Program-made: the position numbers and the translations under genes | NCBI RefSeq assembly: GCF_004114535.1 | Contig: NZ_LBJC01000033.1 | Span: forward strand, 372,001 to 436,000 | From: Bradyrhizobium nanningense | GTDB lineage: Bacteria; Pseudomonadota; Alphaproteobacteria; Rhizobiales; Xanthobacteraceae | Length of the DNA: 64,000 bases | Direction: 5' to 3' | Part shown: positions 16,812-23,506 of the stretch, one piece after another | Position numbering within the stretch: position 1 is the first letter of the stretch | Layout of the letters: every line of letters starts with the position of its first letter | The notes under the pieces: model-generated | The model's input: the letters and a program-made list of their open reading frames with translations, nothing else | Databases searched by the model: none | What the model was told of the DNA's origin: nothing

Positions 16812-17079
16812 GTTTCTTATCCTTGTCAGAACGTTGGTATTTCCGCCCATTTCGGCACGACGGGCAACAAATAGCAGTAAATTCCGGAGCGGTGCAGGGG
16901 TGTTGCGTGACAATTACGTGCCACCTCGTGCCCTTTGCGTGGGGGCTTTCTCATCTCCGAAGGCCATACAGCTCCTCAGCGCGAGCCTTAGAACGAGATC
17001 GAACGTGTCAGCGCAACAGCAAATGCAAGCCGCTTAGAACGTGCCGCCGAGCCGGAGCGCGCTTCGGAATCAGGAAAAG

Positions 17080-17175
17080 TCAGAACGCGAACCGCGCCAG
17101 CACCTCAATGACGGGGAGAATGGCCACGCCGAAAAGCACCAGCGGTGCGGGTTCGTTGCCTGTGCGGTCACTCAT
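17080..17175 (-). CDS. Putative 31-aa membrane peptide
   Basis: From ATG 17175: MSDRTGNEPAPLVLFGVAIL followed by PVIEVLARFAF. A hydrophobic helix follows a polar start, with a strong AGGGGG ribosome site 6 nt upstream. This is in keeping with the other tiny membrane genes of the region, but support is limited to composition and the ribosome site. Confidence 0.45.
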   Translation of the reverse strand: MSDRTGNEPAPLVLFGVAILPVIEVLARFAF

Positions 17176-17351
17176 GACAGCCCCCTAAATGCAAGGCTCG
17201 CAGCAGCGGCGCCACGGGGCTGTCAGCGCCGACATGCAGGGGAGAATGCCGGCCCCGCTCGATCCGTGAATTCAGGTTCGCCGGACTTGTTCCCAGCGGC
17301 GCGGCGTCGAGACCCGCTTATTGCAGATGCAAGAGTCGCGCGTCGTTCTAA

Positions 17352-17504
17352 GACCAGGCTCTCACCAAGCCCATCGGGAAGCCGAAGGCGACTTGGCTCG
17401 AGCCGAAATACTACGCTGACGTTGCGTATCGCGACATCACCTCCGAAGGGTTGTTGCGCGCAAGCTCGTTCAAAGGATTGAGCAAAGGAACGCGCCGTTC
17501 CTGA
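17352..17504 (+). pseudogene. Remnant of ATP-dependent DNA ligase (LigD) C-terminus
   Basis: The open frame reads LTKPIGKPKATWLEPKYYAD then VAYRDITSEGLLRASSFKGL and ends SKGTRRS. This matches the C-terminal end of bacterial non-homologous end-joining ligases, where the WLEP, RDIT-GLLR and SFKG motifs close the OB domain. A stop at 17349 in the same frame and the absence of any upstream ligase domain show that only about 46 codons survive. It is a deletion scar of an NHEJ ligase gene. Confidence 0.75.
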
Positions 17505-17540
17505 TCGCGTTCTGCTTCACAGAATGAGTGGAGTGCCGGC

Positions 17541-17720
17541 ATGCCGGATCGTGTGAGAGAAGCCGTCGAACAGGCCCGAGCCATTCTCGCAAGTTACGTC
17601 GAGCCTGGATCGGGCGACTGCAACAAGACGATCAACAATCTGCTGAATGTTCTCGATGACGAAGAGCTCATCGAGGCCATGGAGAGGGAAGATGCGAAAG
17701 GCGCTGGCCGAACTCAGTGA
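17541..17720 (+). CDS. Small acidic helical protein, 59 aa
   Basis: MPDRVREAVEQARAILASYV then EPGSGDCNKTINNLLNVLDD and EELIEAMEREDAKGAGRTQ. Entirely helical and acidic, without signal. It is the first of three overlapping tiny genes (17541-17978); its 3' end overlaps the next start by 29 bp. No function known. Confidence 0.6.
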   Translation: MPDRVREAVEQARAILASYVEPGSGDCNKTINNLLNVLDDEELIEAMEREDAKGAGRTQ

Positions 17721-17823
17721 GGACGAACGTCACGCGTTGCTTTACCTGGCCGACCTCGGTACCGCGGCATGTCTCTCCGGCCTGATCGTCAGCATCATCA
17801 AGTTTGTCGGCGACCTGTTTTGA
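17692..17823 (+). CDS. Small membrane protein, 43 aa
   Basis: ATG 17692 follows GAGAGGGAAG. MRKALAELSEDERHALLYLA is an amphipathic start; DLGTAACLSGLIVSIIKFVG is a membrane helix ending DLF. It overlaps the gene before it in another frame and the gene after it by 4 nt (TTGA), suggesting translational coupling. Confidence 0.55.
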   Translation: MRKALAELSEDERHALLYLADLGTAACLSGLIVSIIKFVGDLF

Positions 17824-17978
17824 CCAAACCTGAATGCCCGATCTGCTTCGGCGTCGGCTTCGTCTGTGAAAACCATCCCGATCGCGCCTGGAGTGAGCAG
17901 CTGGGGTGTCAGTGCGGGGCGGGGGCGCCGTGCGCCTACAACCGCTCAGACCGGGTCGACGAAGGCGTCAAGGGCTGA
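17820..17978 (+). CDS. Small cysteine-rich zinc-ribbon-like protein, 52 aa
   Basis: A TTG start at 17820 overlaps the previous stop. The product contains PECPICFGVGFVCENHPDRA, then GCQCGAGAPCAYN: five or six cysteines and a His in CPxC...C-x-NHP...C-x-CGAG-x-PC order. This pattern is common in small Bradyrhizobium proteins and should bind a metal. Function unknown. Confidence 0.7.
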   Translation: MTKPECPICFGVGFVCENHPDRAWSEQLGCQCGAGAPCAYNRSDRVDEGVKG

Positions 17979-18074
17979 GGAGAGCCGGCGCAGCCGAATA
18001 CGGATGTGAGGAAACGCCGAGGCCGGGTCTCACTCTGCTTCGGCTTCGCCGTCACCATTCTCAAGCTGGGCTCG

Positions 18075-18182
18075 TTATTCCTCCGCAGCCTTCAACAGTG
18101 CTTCTCTGATTTCGCCATCCGCAGTTTGCGCGGCGAGAGCTTCGGCGCGGTTGGCCTGCTGCTTGAGGGAGTCCTTGGTCAT
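18075..18182 (-). CDS. Small helical protein, 35 aa
   Basis: From ATG 18182: MTKDSLKQQANRAEALAAQT followed by ADGEIREALLKAAEE. It resembles the short Ala/Glu-rich two-helix modules found as tiny proteins in rhizobia (pattern RAxxLA...xLRxALLxAAEE). Weak evidence because of the length. Confidence 0.45.
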   Translation of the reverse strand: MTKDSLKQQANRAEALAAQTADGEIREALLKAAEE

Positions 18183-18216
18183 ACCTGGCCAACTCGGCCG
18201 ACAGCGCCCCAGTTCC

Positions 18217-18369
18217 TCAGGCAGCCTTCTCAACACCCTTCGCGATGATCTCGACTTCGAAATAGCCCATGTCACGGAGCTCGGCGGCCTTCTTCTCAGC
18301 CGCTTCCCTGGTGTCCCGCTTCAGGATGATCTGGCCCGCTCCATCGCGGGCACAAACGAAATAAGGCAT
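18217..18369 (-). CDS. Small conserved protein, 50 aa
   Basis: From ATG 18369: MPYFVCARDGAGQIILKRDT, REAAEKKAAELRDMGYFEVE and IIAKGVEKAA. A beta-hairpin then an amphipathic helix and a strand, as in short stand-alone protein modules. It is probably in one transcript with the 35-aa gene that follows (34-bp gap). Function unknown. Confidence 0.6.
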   Translation of the reverse strand: MPYFVCARDGAGQIILKRDTREAAEKKAAELRDMGYFEVEIIAKGVEKAA

Positions 18370-18427
18370 TTTTGATTCCCAATTTCGTTTGCATACACAC
18401 GGCCGTGGGCTCCCGCAATTGAACGGG

Positions 18428-18619
18428 TCAGTCCTCCAGCCCGGCCTTTTGCCGCATCTTGTCGATCAGCTCGGAGGCCTCGGCCTTGGTCAGGTCGTCC
18501 TCGGGCGGGCTCTCGTGCGCCTGCTCGGCGAGGGTCTTGAGATAGGATTGCTGGGCTCCGGTCATCGGGTCGTCTCCGGAGGTCCAGTCCTTCGGGGCCT
18601 TCTGCGTGTTGTCGGCCAT
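18428..18619 (-). CDS. DUF3072-domain protein, 63 aa
   Basis: From ATG 18619 (GGAGACG ribosome site). The DUF3072 core is DDPMTGAQQSYLKTLAEQAH and DDLTKAEASELIDKMRQKAG: an extended TGAQ-SYL-L motif and a SAP-like helix pair. Members are small proteins of unknown role in soil bacteria. Confidence 0.88.
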   Translation of the reverse strand: MADNTQKAPKDWTSGDDPMTGAQQSYLKTLAEQAHESPPEDDLTKAEASELIDKMRQKAGLED

Positions 18620-18716
18620 CGCACGTCTCCTTTTCCGTGTCCGTACAACGTCGGACTCGACTCTGCGTTCCGTTTTTGTTCTCATGCGCCTTATCTAGAA
18701 TTCGCGAGGCGGAACA

Positions 18717-18950
18717 ATGCCGGACCTGGACTACGTCAGGCGGGAGATCGAACGGATGCGTATCCAGATGGGCAGGCAGAGGAAGGAGATCCTTCGGCTG
18801 CAGCGGGCCGGCATCGGGACGGCCTCGGCCGAAGCGCTGCTGTCGCGGATGGAGGCGAAGGTCGATGCTCTTTGCGCCGAGCGGGACGCGCTGAAGGCGG
18901 CAGAGCCACGCGAGGCCAAGGGCAGGGTGCTCGGCGGGAGAACATGGTGA
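18717..18950 (+). CDS. Coiled-coil small protein, 77 aa
   Basis: MPDLDYVRREIERMRIQMGR starts a continuous heptad-like helix rich in R, E and L (RQRKEILRLQRAG, LLSRMEAKVDALCAERDALK), a likely short coiled coil. The gene overlaps the next start by 7 nt (ATG 18944 inside its end), so the two are probably translated together. Confidence 0.65.
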   Translation: MPDLDYVRREIERMRIQMGRQRKEILRLQRAGIGTASAEALLSRMEAKVDALCAERDALKAAEPREAKGRVLGGRTW

Positions 18951-19171
18951 GCAGGCGATGGTTCGACGACGAGAGAGACCTGTCGCCTTTCCTGACCGCG
19001 CTCGAGGACGTTCGCCGACGGGCGACGCGGGAAGGGTGGTGCTATGCCCACGTCCAGGCCATCATCGTGGCGATCGACCAGTACGCGGAAGCCGCGACCG
19101 GCAACCGCGAGTATTTCCTGAACAAGCCGGTCTCGATTGGTGGCAGCCGGAAGACGGGAGACATTCCATAG
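18944..19171 (+). CDS. Conserved hypothetical protein, 75 aa
   Basis: MVSRRWFDDERDLSPFLTAL then EDVRRRATREGWCYAHVQAI, IVAIDQYAEAATGNREYFLN and KPVSIGG. Helical; the AIDQYAEAATGNREYFLNKP segment is a recurring motif of small Bradyrhizobium proteins. It overlaps and presumably is coupled to the coiled-coil gene. Confidence 0.7.
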   Translation: MVSRRWFDDERDLSPFLTALEDVRRRATREGWCYAHVQAIIVAIDQYAEAATGNREYFLNKPVSIGGSRKTGDIP

Positions 19172-19205
19172 AGAGTTGTGGCGAAGAGCGTGATAAATTC
19201 GATGC

Positions 19206-19407
19206 ATGCCAAAGCAAAAGCGACAGACTGGAAAGACCGCCAAGGGGCGGCTTCGCGGTTGGCCGCGCCGGCTTTGCGAAGTTCAGCGCCGTTGAAGGCA
19301 TTCGGCTGAAGCCGGCGATTGCAAAACGGACTGCCGAAGCGGACGCCAAGGGCCTCTCCGCGGAAGAGTATCGTCGCACGATCTTGCGCAGGTACCGCAA
19401 CGGCTGA
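19206..19407 (+). pseudogene. Frameshifted small gene
   Basis: The ATG at 19206 opens MPKQKRQTGKTAKG, a basic start typical of a small Bradyrhizobium protein. The expected continuation (GGFAVGRAGFAKFSAVEGIR, LKPAIAKRTAEADAKGLSAE, EYRRTILRRYRNG) lies in another frame with no start of its own. A single-base indel near 19240-19250 would join the two. Either the gene is broken or there is a sequencing error. Confidence 0.55.
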
Positions 19408-19554
19408 GCGCAATCGCATGTATAGCGAAGGCTGCTCACGTCCTTGCTGAATTGAATGTCATCCACGCATTCGCGAGGGAAACGGGCGGCCGGCCTCGTC
19501 ACCGTCTAGCGCGGGGCGCTATCGCATATGGCACTTTGCGCGACCTGAGCGCGC

Positions 19555-19689
19555 GCCTCGTCCTTCGAGACGACCGCTTCGCGGTCTCCTCAGGATGAGG
19601 CTAAGTAGCATTGATACTCGTTGAAACTGGTGCCGCGCACCAGGTCCTCATCCTGAGGGCCCGCCAACGGCGGGCGTCTCGAAGGATGG
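19555..19689. repeat. Pair of REP-like palindromic repeats
   Basis: Two facing copies (19555-19602 and 19642-19689) of the Bradyrhizobium-type REP: CCTCATCCTGAGG and its complement, a GC-rich hairpin, and GTCTCGAAGGATG. The right copy is nearly identical to the one at 31199-31243. Apart from these copies I see nothing in 19408-19764. Confidence 0.8.
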
Positions 19690-19764
19690 CTACAGGCGAG
19701 ATCGCTCCCATATCCGGTCGCCCTCGTCTAACGCAGCCGAGCCCGACATCTCCGCCGCCTACAA

Positions 19765-20088
19765 CTAGGCTGCAATCCGTTGTTCGGCCGGGGCCGTCAG
19801 CAGCTTGAGCGCTTGGGCATGTTGCAGGTCGGGGACCGCGATCGCCGTGTGGCTGTAGATCGCATGGCTTCCTGATTTTGCAATCCTGTCCAGGATCTCG
19901 CTGCCCTTGATGACATGGAGGCCCATGCCCTCGTCGGTGGGGAAGATCGCCAGCACCACGTCATAGGCCGCGATGACGGCTCTGAGCGCCTCGGCCTTGT
20001 CTTCGGCGAGCTCGACAAAGACACGAACATCGGCCGCGAGTTCACGCAGCTCGTTAAAATCCAGCACGGTGAGGATACTCCAACGCAA
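19765..20088 (-). CDS. Hypothetical protein, 107 aa
   Basis: MRWSILTVLDFNELRELAAD leads into VRVFVELAEDKAEALRAVIA and AYDVVLAIFPTDEGMGLHVI, an alternating helix/strand pattern without signal or membrane segment. Several starts are possible; the most upstream ATG is used. No recognised family. Confidence 0.5.
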   Translation of the reverse strand: MRWSILTVLDFNELRELAADVRVFVELAEDKAEALRAVIAAYDVVLAIFPTDEGMGLHVIKGSEILDRIAKSGSHAIYSHTAIAVPDLQHAQALKLLTAPAEQRIAA

Positions 20089-20179
20089 CGATACTGAATG
20101 AAGCTTGGCCGCGTTGGGTTACTGAAGTGTCAACAAGGTGAGCCGAGCCACAAGTTTCACGACGAGGTGACTTCAGGCC

Positions 20180-20662
20180 CTAGCGCTCCTTGCGAAGCCG
20201 GGCCTCCGCGGCCTCGTCCACCAGGTTCAAGGCGAGGCCGTCATAGCTCAACTTGAGCCCGCGCCCGACGATCCATGTCCATCCCTCGCGGTCCTTGATC
20301 GCTTGCGCGTTGAACTGCTCGGAGATCGATTTGACGGCGGCGTCCGGCGCCCCGGGATTGTTCAACGTCGCATTGACGCGCCAGATCGGGTGGCTGGCGT
20401 CGGCCTCGTCGCTGTCAACCGTGACCTTGGCCCCGTTGATCTCGCATTCGAGGGTGTGCGAGTTGCGGCCCTGGCGGCAGAGATAATGGCGTTGACTGAC
20501 GAGCTTGCTGGTCTCGTCGAATGTCATCCCGGGCGAGAAGCCGAAGATGTCGGACTTCTTCACGAGGGCGAGGGACGCAGGCTTCAGGAAGCTCGGCTGG
20601 ATCGCGACGAGGGCTGCGACAACGACAACGATCAAACCTGCGATGACGATAGCGAACTTCAT
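20180..20662 (-). CDS. Membrane-anchored hypothetical protein, 160 aa
   Basis: From ATG 20662 one N-terminal membrane helix (MKFAIVIAGLIVVVVAALVA), then a soluble domain: KKSDIFGFSPGMTFDETSKL, CRQGRNSHTLECEINGAKVT. The FGFSPGMTFDE segment recalls small periplasmic proteins that use a G-x-S/T-x-G-M start to a beta-alpha fold. Two cysteines flank a His-containing loop. Function unknown. Confidence 0.65.
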   Translation of the reverse strand: MKFAIVIAGLIVVVVAALVAIQPSFLKPASLALVKKSDIFGFSPGMTFDETSKLVSQRHYLCRQGRNSHTLECEINGAKVTVDSDEADASHPIWRVNATLNNPGAPDAAVKSISEQFNAQAIKDREGWTWIVGRGLKLSYDGLALNLVDEAAEARLRKER

Positions 20663-20730
20663 GAGCACCCCACGGGAAACCCTCGGGCCATTATAACAAC
20701 CGGGGACGTTCTGCCAGGCACGCAAAAGCG

Positions 20731-20757
20731 AAAACCCCGCCTGGGGGAAGCGGGGCT
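20731..20757 (-). terminator. Terminator-like hairpin upstream of the membrane-anchored gene
   Basis: On the minus strand CCCCGC (20755-20750), a 9-nt loop, GCGGGG (20740-20735) is followed by TTTTCGCTTTT. It lies before, not after, the 20180-20662 gene. It may end a short untranslated transcript from about 20790 or act as an attenuator; no leader peptide was found. Confidence 0.5.
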
Positions 20758-21003
20758 CTCTGGTGGGTGAAGCTTAGGGACTTCAATGATATGACGCGCC
20801 AGCCGCAAAATGGTTCAAAAAGAAGGTGACGCGTCCTGCGGCATCGTTGACAGGAAGTAGGGAACCCCGCAGAACCCCTGCTTGCGTTTTCGGCCTCGAT
20901 GGGTTCTAAGCCCCGTCACTTCATGACCTCTGGCATGAAATCAGCAGCGCGCCCCCGCGCTTCAGGCCGCGTCCACGCTCGCGCGCACAAAAGGAATTCA
21001 GAC

Positions 21004-21300
21004 ATGGCGAAGATGACGAAGACTCAATTGATTGATGCAATTGCCGAGGGCACGCAGCTTTCGAAGAACGACGTGAAGTCCGTGATCGAGTACATGGCGA
21101 CGGTCGGCTACAAGGAGCTCAACGAGTCCGGCGAGTTCGTCATTCCCGGCTTCGTCAAGATGTCGGTGGTGAACAAGCCTGCGACCGAAGCCCGCATGGG
21201 CGTCAATCCTTTCACCAAGGAGCCGATGCAGTTTGCGGCCAAGCCGGCGAGCAAGTCGGTCAAGGCCTCGCCGCTGAAGGTGGCCAAGGACGCCGTCTAA
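21004..21300 (+). CDS. HU-family DNA-binding protein
   Basis: 98 aa from ATG 21004 (AGGA 8 nt upstream). MTKTQLIDAIAEGTQLSKND is the helical dimer part; ESGEFVIPGFVKMSVVNKPA and TEARMGVNPFTKEPMQFAAK form the beta arm with the Pro at its tip (GVNPFTKE). Compared with canonical HU the arm sequence is divergent, and a Lys/Ala-rich tail closes the protein. A nucleoid-associated architectural protein. Confidence 0.93.
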   Translation: MAKMTKTQLIDAIAEGTQLSKNDVKSVIEYMATVGYKELNESGEFVIPGFVKMSVVNKPATEARMGVNPFTKEPMQFAAKPASKSVKASPLKVAKDAV

Positions 21301-21348
21301 GGCGCTGGCGACATCGTTGCGGCGCTCCTTCGCGAGACGGCGCAGCGA

Positions 21349-21525
21349 TCAAGGGCTGAAGAAAAGGTGGTGCTCGGCGACCGCGACGCCGAACATCACC
21401 ACGAGGATCAGGACAAACCACAGAGAGCGCCGGTGGGCCTGTCCGGTTGCGCTCTGCGGCTTCCCGCAAGCCGGACAGACCGCAAGTCCGATCGGGATGT
21501 CGGTCTCACAGAACTCGCAGATCAT
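21349..21525 (-). CDS. Small zinc-ribbon membrane protein, 58 aa
   Basis: From ATG 21525: MICEFCETDIPIGLAVCPAC gives two CxxC knuckles (zinc ribbon), followed by GKPQSATGQAHRRSLW and a membrane helix FVLILVVMFGVAVAEHHLFF. Such zinc ribbon plus helix proteins are usually membrane-anchored with the ribbon in the cytoplasm. Function unknown. Convergent with HU. Confidence 0.7.
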   Translation of the reverse strand: MICEFCETDIPIGLAVCPACGKPQSATGQAHRRSLWFVLILVVMFGVAVAEHHLFFSP

Positions 21526-21684
21526 CGGCGCCTCGAGAGCGAAGGGCGCGGTGCGGACTCTCAGCAGCTACGCTGTCTCGCGCGACGGGCAGCACCGCTT
21601 CGTTAGGCCGGTCAATGCGAAAGACGGAAAATTCGTTCCCGTTGCTGCGGCCTGCTGCGCGGCCATCGGTCACGACTTCAGAAG

Positions 21685-21857
21685 AAAACCCCGCGCTTTC
21701 GCACGGGGCTCTTCTGGCTGACGACGTGGGATTTCAGCGCCTGGCCGTCAGCCATAGCTCTAACTTAAAGTTGACAATCCAGAAAGCAACAGCGCCGCGG
21801 TGACGGAATATATTCGTCAGGCGGCGCTGCCGTATGACTGGGCGCTGAAATCCCCAG
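21685..21857 (-). ncRNA. Candidate structured small RNA with terminator
   Basis: On the minus strand a transcript from about 21857 would begin GGGGATTTCAGCGCC (21855-21841), contain an imperfect hairpin (21828-21791), and reach GGCGCTGAAATCCC (21741-21728). The last is a perfect 14-bp complement of the first segment that would close the molecule. It would end in a hairpin with U tract (21709-21685). A second, diverged copy of the first about 70 nt lies at 27912-27980 with compensating changes in the hairpin. Expression is not known; an MITE-like repeat is the alternative. Confidence 0.45.
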
Positions 21858-21934
21858 CTTCCATGGGTCCGCGCTGCGCCGAAAAGGTTCAACGCGACAT
21901 GCCGGGGAAAATCGCGCGAGGGGCTGGACTTTTT

Positions 21935-21949
21935 GTTCTCTTTTTGTTC
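21935..21949 (+). promoter_or_regulatory. Candidate LexA (SOS) box
   Basis: GTTC (21935-21938), seven bases TCTTTTT, GTTC (21946-21949): the direct-repeat GTTC-N7-GTTC is the established LexA target in alphaproteobacteria. It lies 39 bp before the ATG of the small gene at 21988, which suggests damage-inducible expression. Confidence 0.6.
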
Positions 21950-21987
21950 TAGTGAGGCGCCTTAGGTAGACCACTGGGAGGTGAATC

Positions 21988-22125
21988 ATGACCGTCGAAA
22001 AACAGCGAGAAGTGATCAGGCTCTGGAACGAGCTCAGGAGGCTCGAGGGCCCGGCGGCAGAAGAACTCCGCATTCAGATCCTGGAATGCTTCTCGGGGAA
22101 GGGCAAAGCGAAGCGAGCGGCTTGA
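21988..22125 (+). CDS. Small helical protein behind a LexA-like box, 45 aa
   Basis: ATG 21988 follows GGGAGGTGAATC. MTVEKQREVIRLWNELRRLE then GPAAEELRIQILECFSGKGK and AKRAA: two amphipathic helices and a basic tail. No known family. The LexA-type box just upstream is the only hint about its biology. Confidence 0.55.
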   Translation: MTVEKQREVIRLWNELRRLEGPAAEELRIQILECFSGKGKAKRAA

Positions 22126-22178
22126 TCTGCGCCGGCGGGCAGAAGCGAACAGGCGGGAACGGCGGTGCAGGAACGAAC

Positions 22179-22415
22179 ATGTGCCGTCAGCGTTCGGCCT
22201 GCATGACATGCCCGCGATGTGCCAAGCCGATGACGGCGATTTCCGCCAACAGCTTCCGATGCGAGCCATGCCGCGAGATCGTCATCGTGTTTGCGGTTGT
22301 CTCGAAATTCTTGCCGCCGAAGATCTTGCCGCCGAAGATCTTGCCGTCGAAGATCGTGCCGACGACGAGTCCCGCCGCAGAAGACGTCGCGCCGTGCGCT
22401 TTCATCGATCGTTAG
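22179..22415 (+). CDS. Putative zinc-ribbon protein with repeat-encoded tail
   Basis: From ATG 22179 (or 22203): MTCPRCAKPMTAISANSFRC and EPCREIVIVFAVVSKF give a CxxC...CxxC ribbon. The tail LPPKILPPKILPSKI is encoded by a 15-bp tandem repeat (22311-22370). A minus-strand frame also runs through the repeat, so coding direction is not certain, but the ribbon favours the plus strand. Confidence 0.5.
   Translation: MCRQRSACMTCPRCAKPMTAISANSFRCEPCREIVIVFAVVSKFLPPKILPPKILPSKIVPTTSPAAEDVAPCAFIDR
22311..22370. repeat. 15-bp tandem repeat, four units
   Basis: TTGCCGCCGAAGATC is present at 22311-22325 and 22326-22340 exactly, at 22341-22355 with one change, and at 22356-22370 in a degenerate form. 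It reads L-P-P-K-I per unit in the frame of the zinc-ribbon gene, so unit gain or loss would keep the frame. Confidence 0.85.
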
Positions 22416-22437
22416 GAATCGCTTCGCGCTGATGTTT

Positions 22438-22476
22438 CCGACTCCGATTCGTTCTTTGAGAACGAAATGGAGTCGG
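22438..22476. repeat. Imperfect 39-bp palindrome, copy 1
   Basis: Arms CCGACTCCGATTCGTTCT and AGAACGAAATGGAGTCGG pair over 18 positions with two mismatches around a TTG loop. Related palindromes occur at 22783-22822 and 46751-46789, so this is a dispersed family. Confidence 0.65.
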
Positions 22477-22596
22477 ATGCAGAACAAGTTGCGCCTGTCG
22501 CAGCGATGCGGCCACGCGTATCGGAACGAGACAATGTGAAGCCTCGCGCAGTCCATCCGCGTCTCCTCCGCAACGAGTGAAGCGAGGGAGGGCGAC

Positions 22597-22701
22597 ATGA
22601 ATGCGGGCTGGTTTCTCGTCGAGATCGCAAAGTTGTTCTGCCATGACCGGCACCCGCGCTCGGCGCCGCAAGTGCCGCCGCCGACGTCGGCATCTTTCTG
22701 A
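22597..22701 (+). CDS. Possible 34-aa peptide
   Basis: ATG 22597 after GGGAGGGCGAC reads MNAGWFLVEIAKLFCHDRHP then RSAPQVPPPTSASF. The short hydrophobic start and proline-rich end resemble other tiny genes, and the ribosome site is good; otherwise unsupported. Confidence 0.35.
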   Translation: MNAGWFLVEIAKLFCHDRHPRSAPQVPPPTSASF

Positions 22702-22782
22702 TGCGCCGTGCGCCGATGCACCCTGATCGGATCGTCGTGCACGCGATCCGCACGTTTTGTTAAGACCTGCTCGCCCCGATTT

Positions 22783-22822
22783 CTTCGATTCCGATTCGTT
22801 CTTCGAGAACAAAGGGTGTCGA
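22783..22822. repeat. Imperfect palindrome, copy 2
   Basis: TTCGATTCCGATTCGTTCT and AGAACAAAGGGTGTCGAA pair around a short TCG loop with several mismatches; the left arm shares TCCGATTCGTTCT with copy 1. Confidence 0.5.
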
Positions 22823-23060
22823 AGCTGGAACAAAGCCGGTCGGCAAGCCCGCGCGCGGTCGCAACGCCGGCTTCGCAATATGGAAGGCGGCTCTCTGCGA
22901 TCGGAGGCGCATCCCGCAAATTCCTAACGATCATTTGCGCCGAAGCCGATAACCCTATTCGGTTAGGTTAAAAGCCCAATCGCGTTGCGCTTGCCGCTGC
23001 TTGAGGTAGGTGTCTGGCCAAGACAAGCAAGAAACGACTTTGCCAAGAAGCACTTTTGTC

Positions 23061-23258
23061 ATGACACCTTTTTCACAGCCTTCCTTTTACCAAGGCGATC
23101 GGCACACCTACCGGCGCGTCGCCATCGTCGGCACGCTGTTCTGTCTCGCTTTCGTGGTGGTCAGCTTTTCGCTGCGGCCGCAGCTCGAGGACACGCGCGT
23201 TGCGGTCAAGGCGGACCGGCTGGTGCGCACGGCGGGCCAGGCGGCGCATGCCAATTAG
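23061..23258 (+). CDS. Small single-pass membrane protein, 65 aa
   Basis: ATG 23061: MTPFSQPSFYQGDRHTYRRV, then the membrane helix AIVGTLFCLAFVVVSFSL and a soluble tail RPQLEDTRVAVKADRLVRTA. An upstream ATG adds 17 poor residues. It looks like a conserved Bradyrhizobium small membrane protein; function unknown. Confidence 0.65.
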   Translation: MTPFSQPSFYQGDRHTYRRVAIVGTLFCLAFVVVSFSLRPQLEDTRVAVKADRLVRTAGQAAHAN

Positions 23259-23291
23259 AGTGTGCACGCCAACCAGAGTGGCCCACGCCAA

Positions 23292-23417
23292 TTAGCGCTT
23301 GTCGCTGTAGCTGCGATTGTCGGCCGGCGCCCGCGGACACGCGGTGCCGCGCGAGGCGAGCGCCACGAAGCCGGCATAGCCAGATAGGTTGAGCAAGACT
23401 TCGAGCCACGCGGGCAT
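23292..23417 (-). CDS. Small membrane protein, 41 aa
   Basis: From ATG 23417: MPAWLEVLLNLSGYAGFVAL followed by ASRGTACPRAPADNRSYSDK and R. One short hydrophobic helix with GYAGF and a charged tail. Comparable 40-aa genes are frequent in Bradyrhizobium. It is convergent with the 65-aa gene. Confidence 0.55.
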   Translation of the reverse strand: MPAWLEVLLNLSGYAGFVALASRGTACPRAPADNRSYSDKR

Positions 23418-23506
23418 GTCGGCCTCTTCCGCTCTGCGTGAGGAAGGACTCAACGTCCGCGCGCAATCCTGGTTCCATGCTCCCGCCGGGAAAACTCAGA
23501 GCAAGC

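Noticed and set aside
21800..21952. GTG-started 50-codon plus-strand frame
   Set aside because: No ribosome site, it runs through the hairpin of the candidate RNA and through the LexA-like box; the homologous copy at 27912-27980 has an in-frame stop.
23246..23297. Three imperfect CGCCAATTAG-type repeats
   Set aside because: Short, imperfect and overlapping the ends of two convergent small genes; no sign of function.
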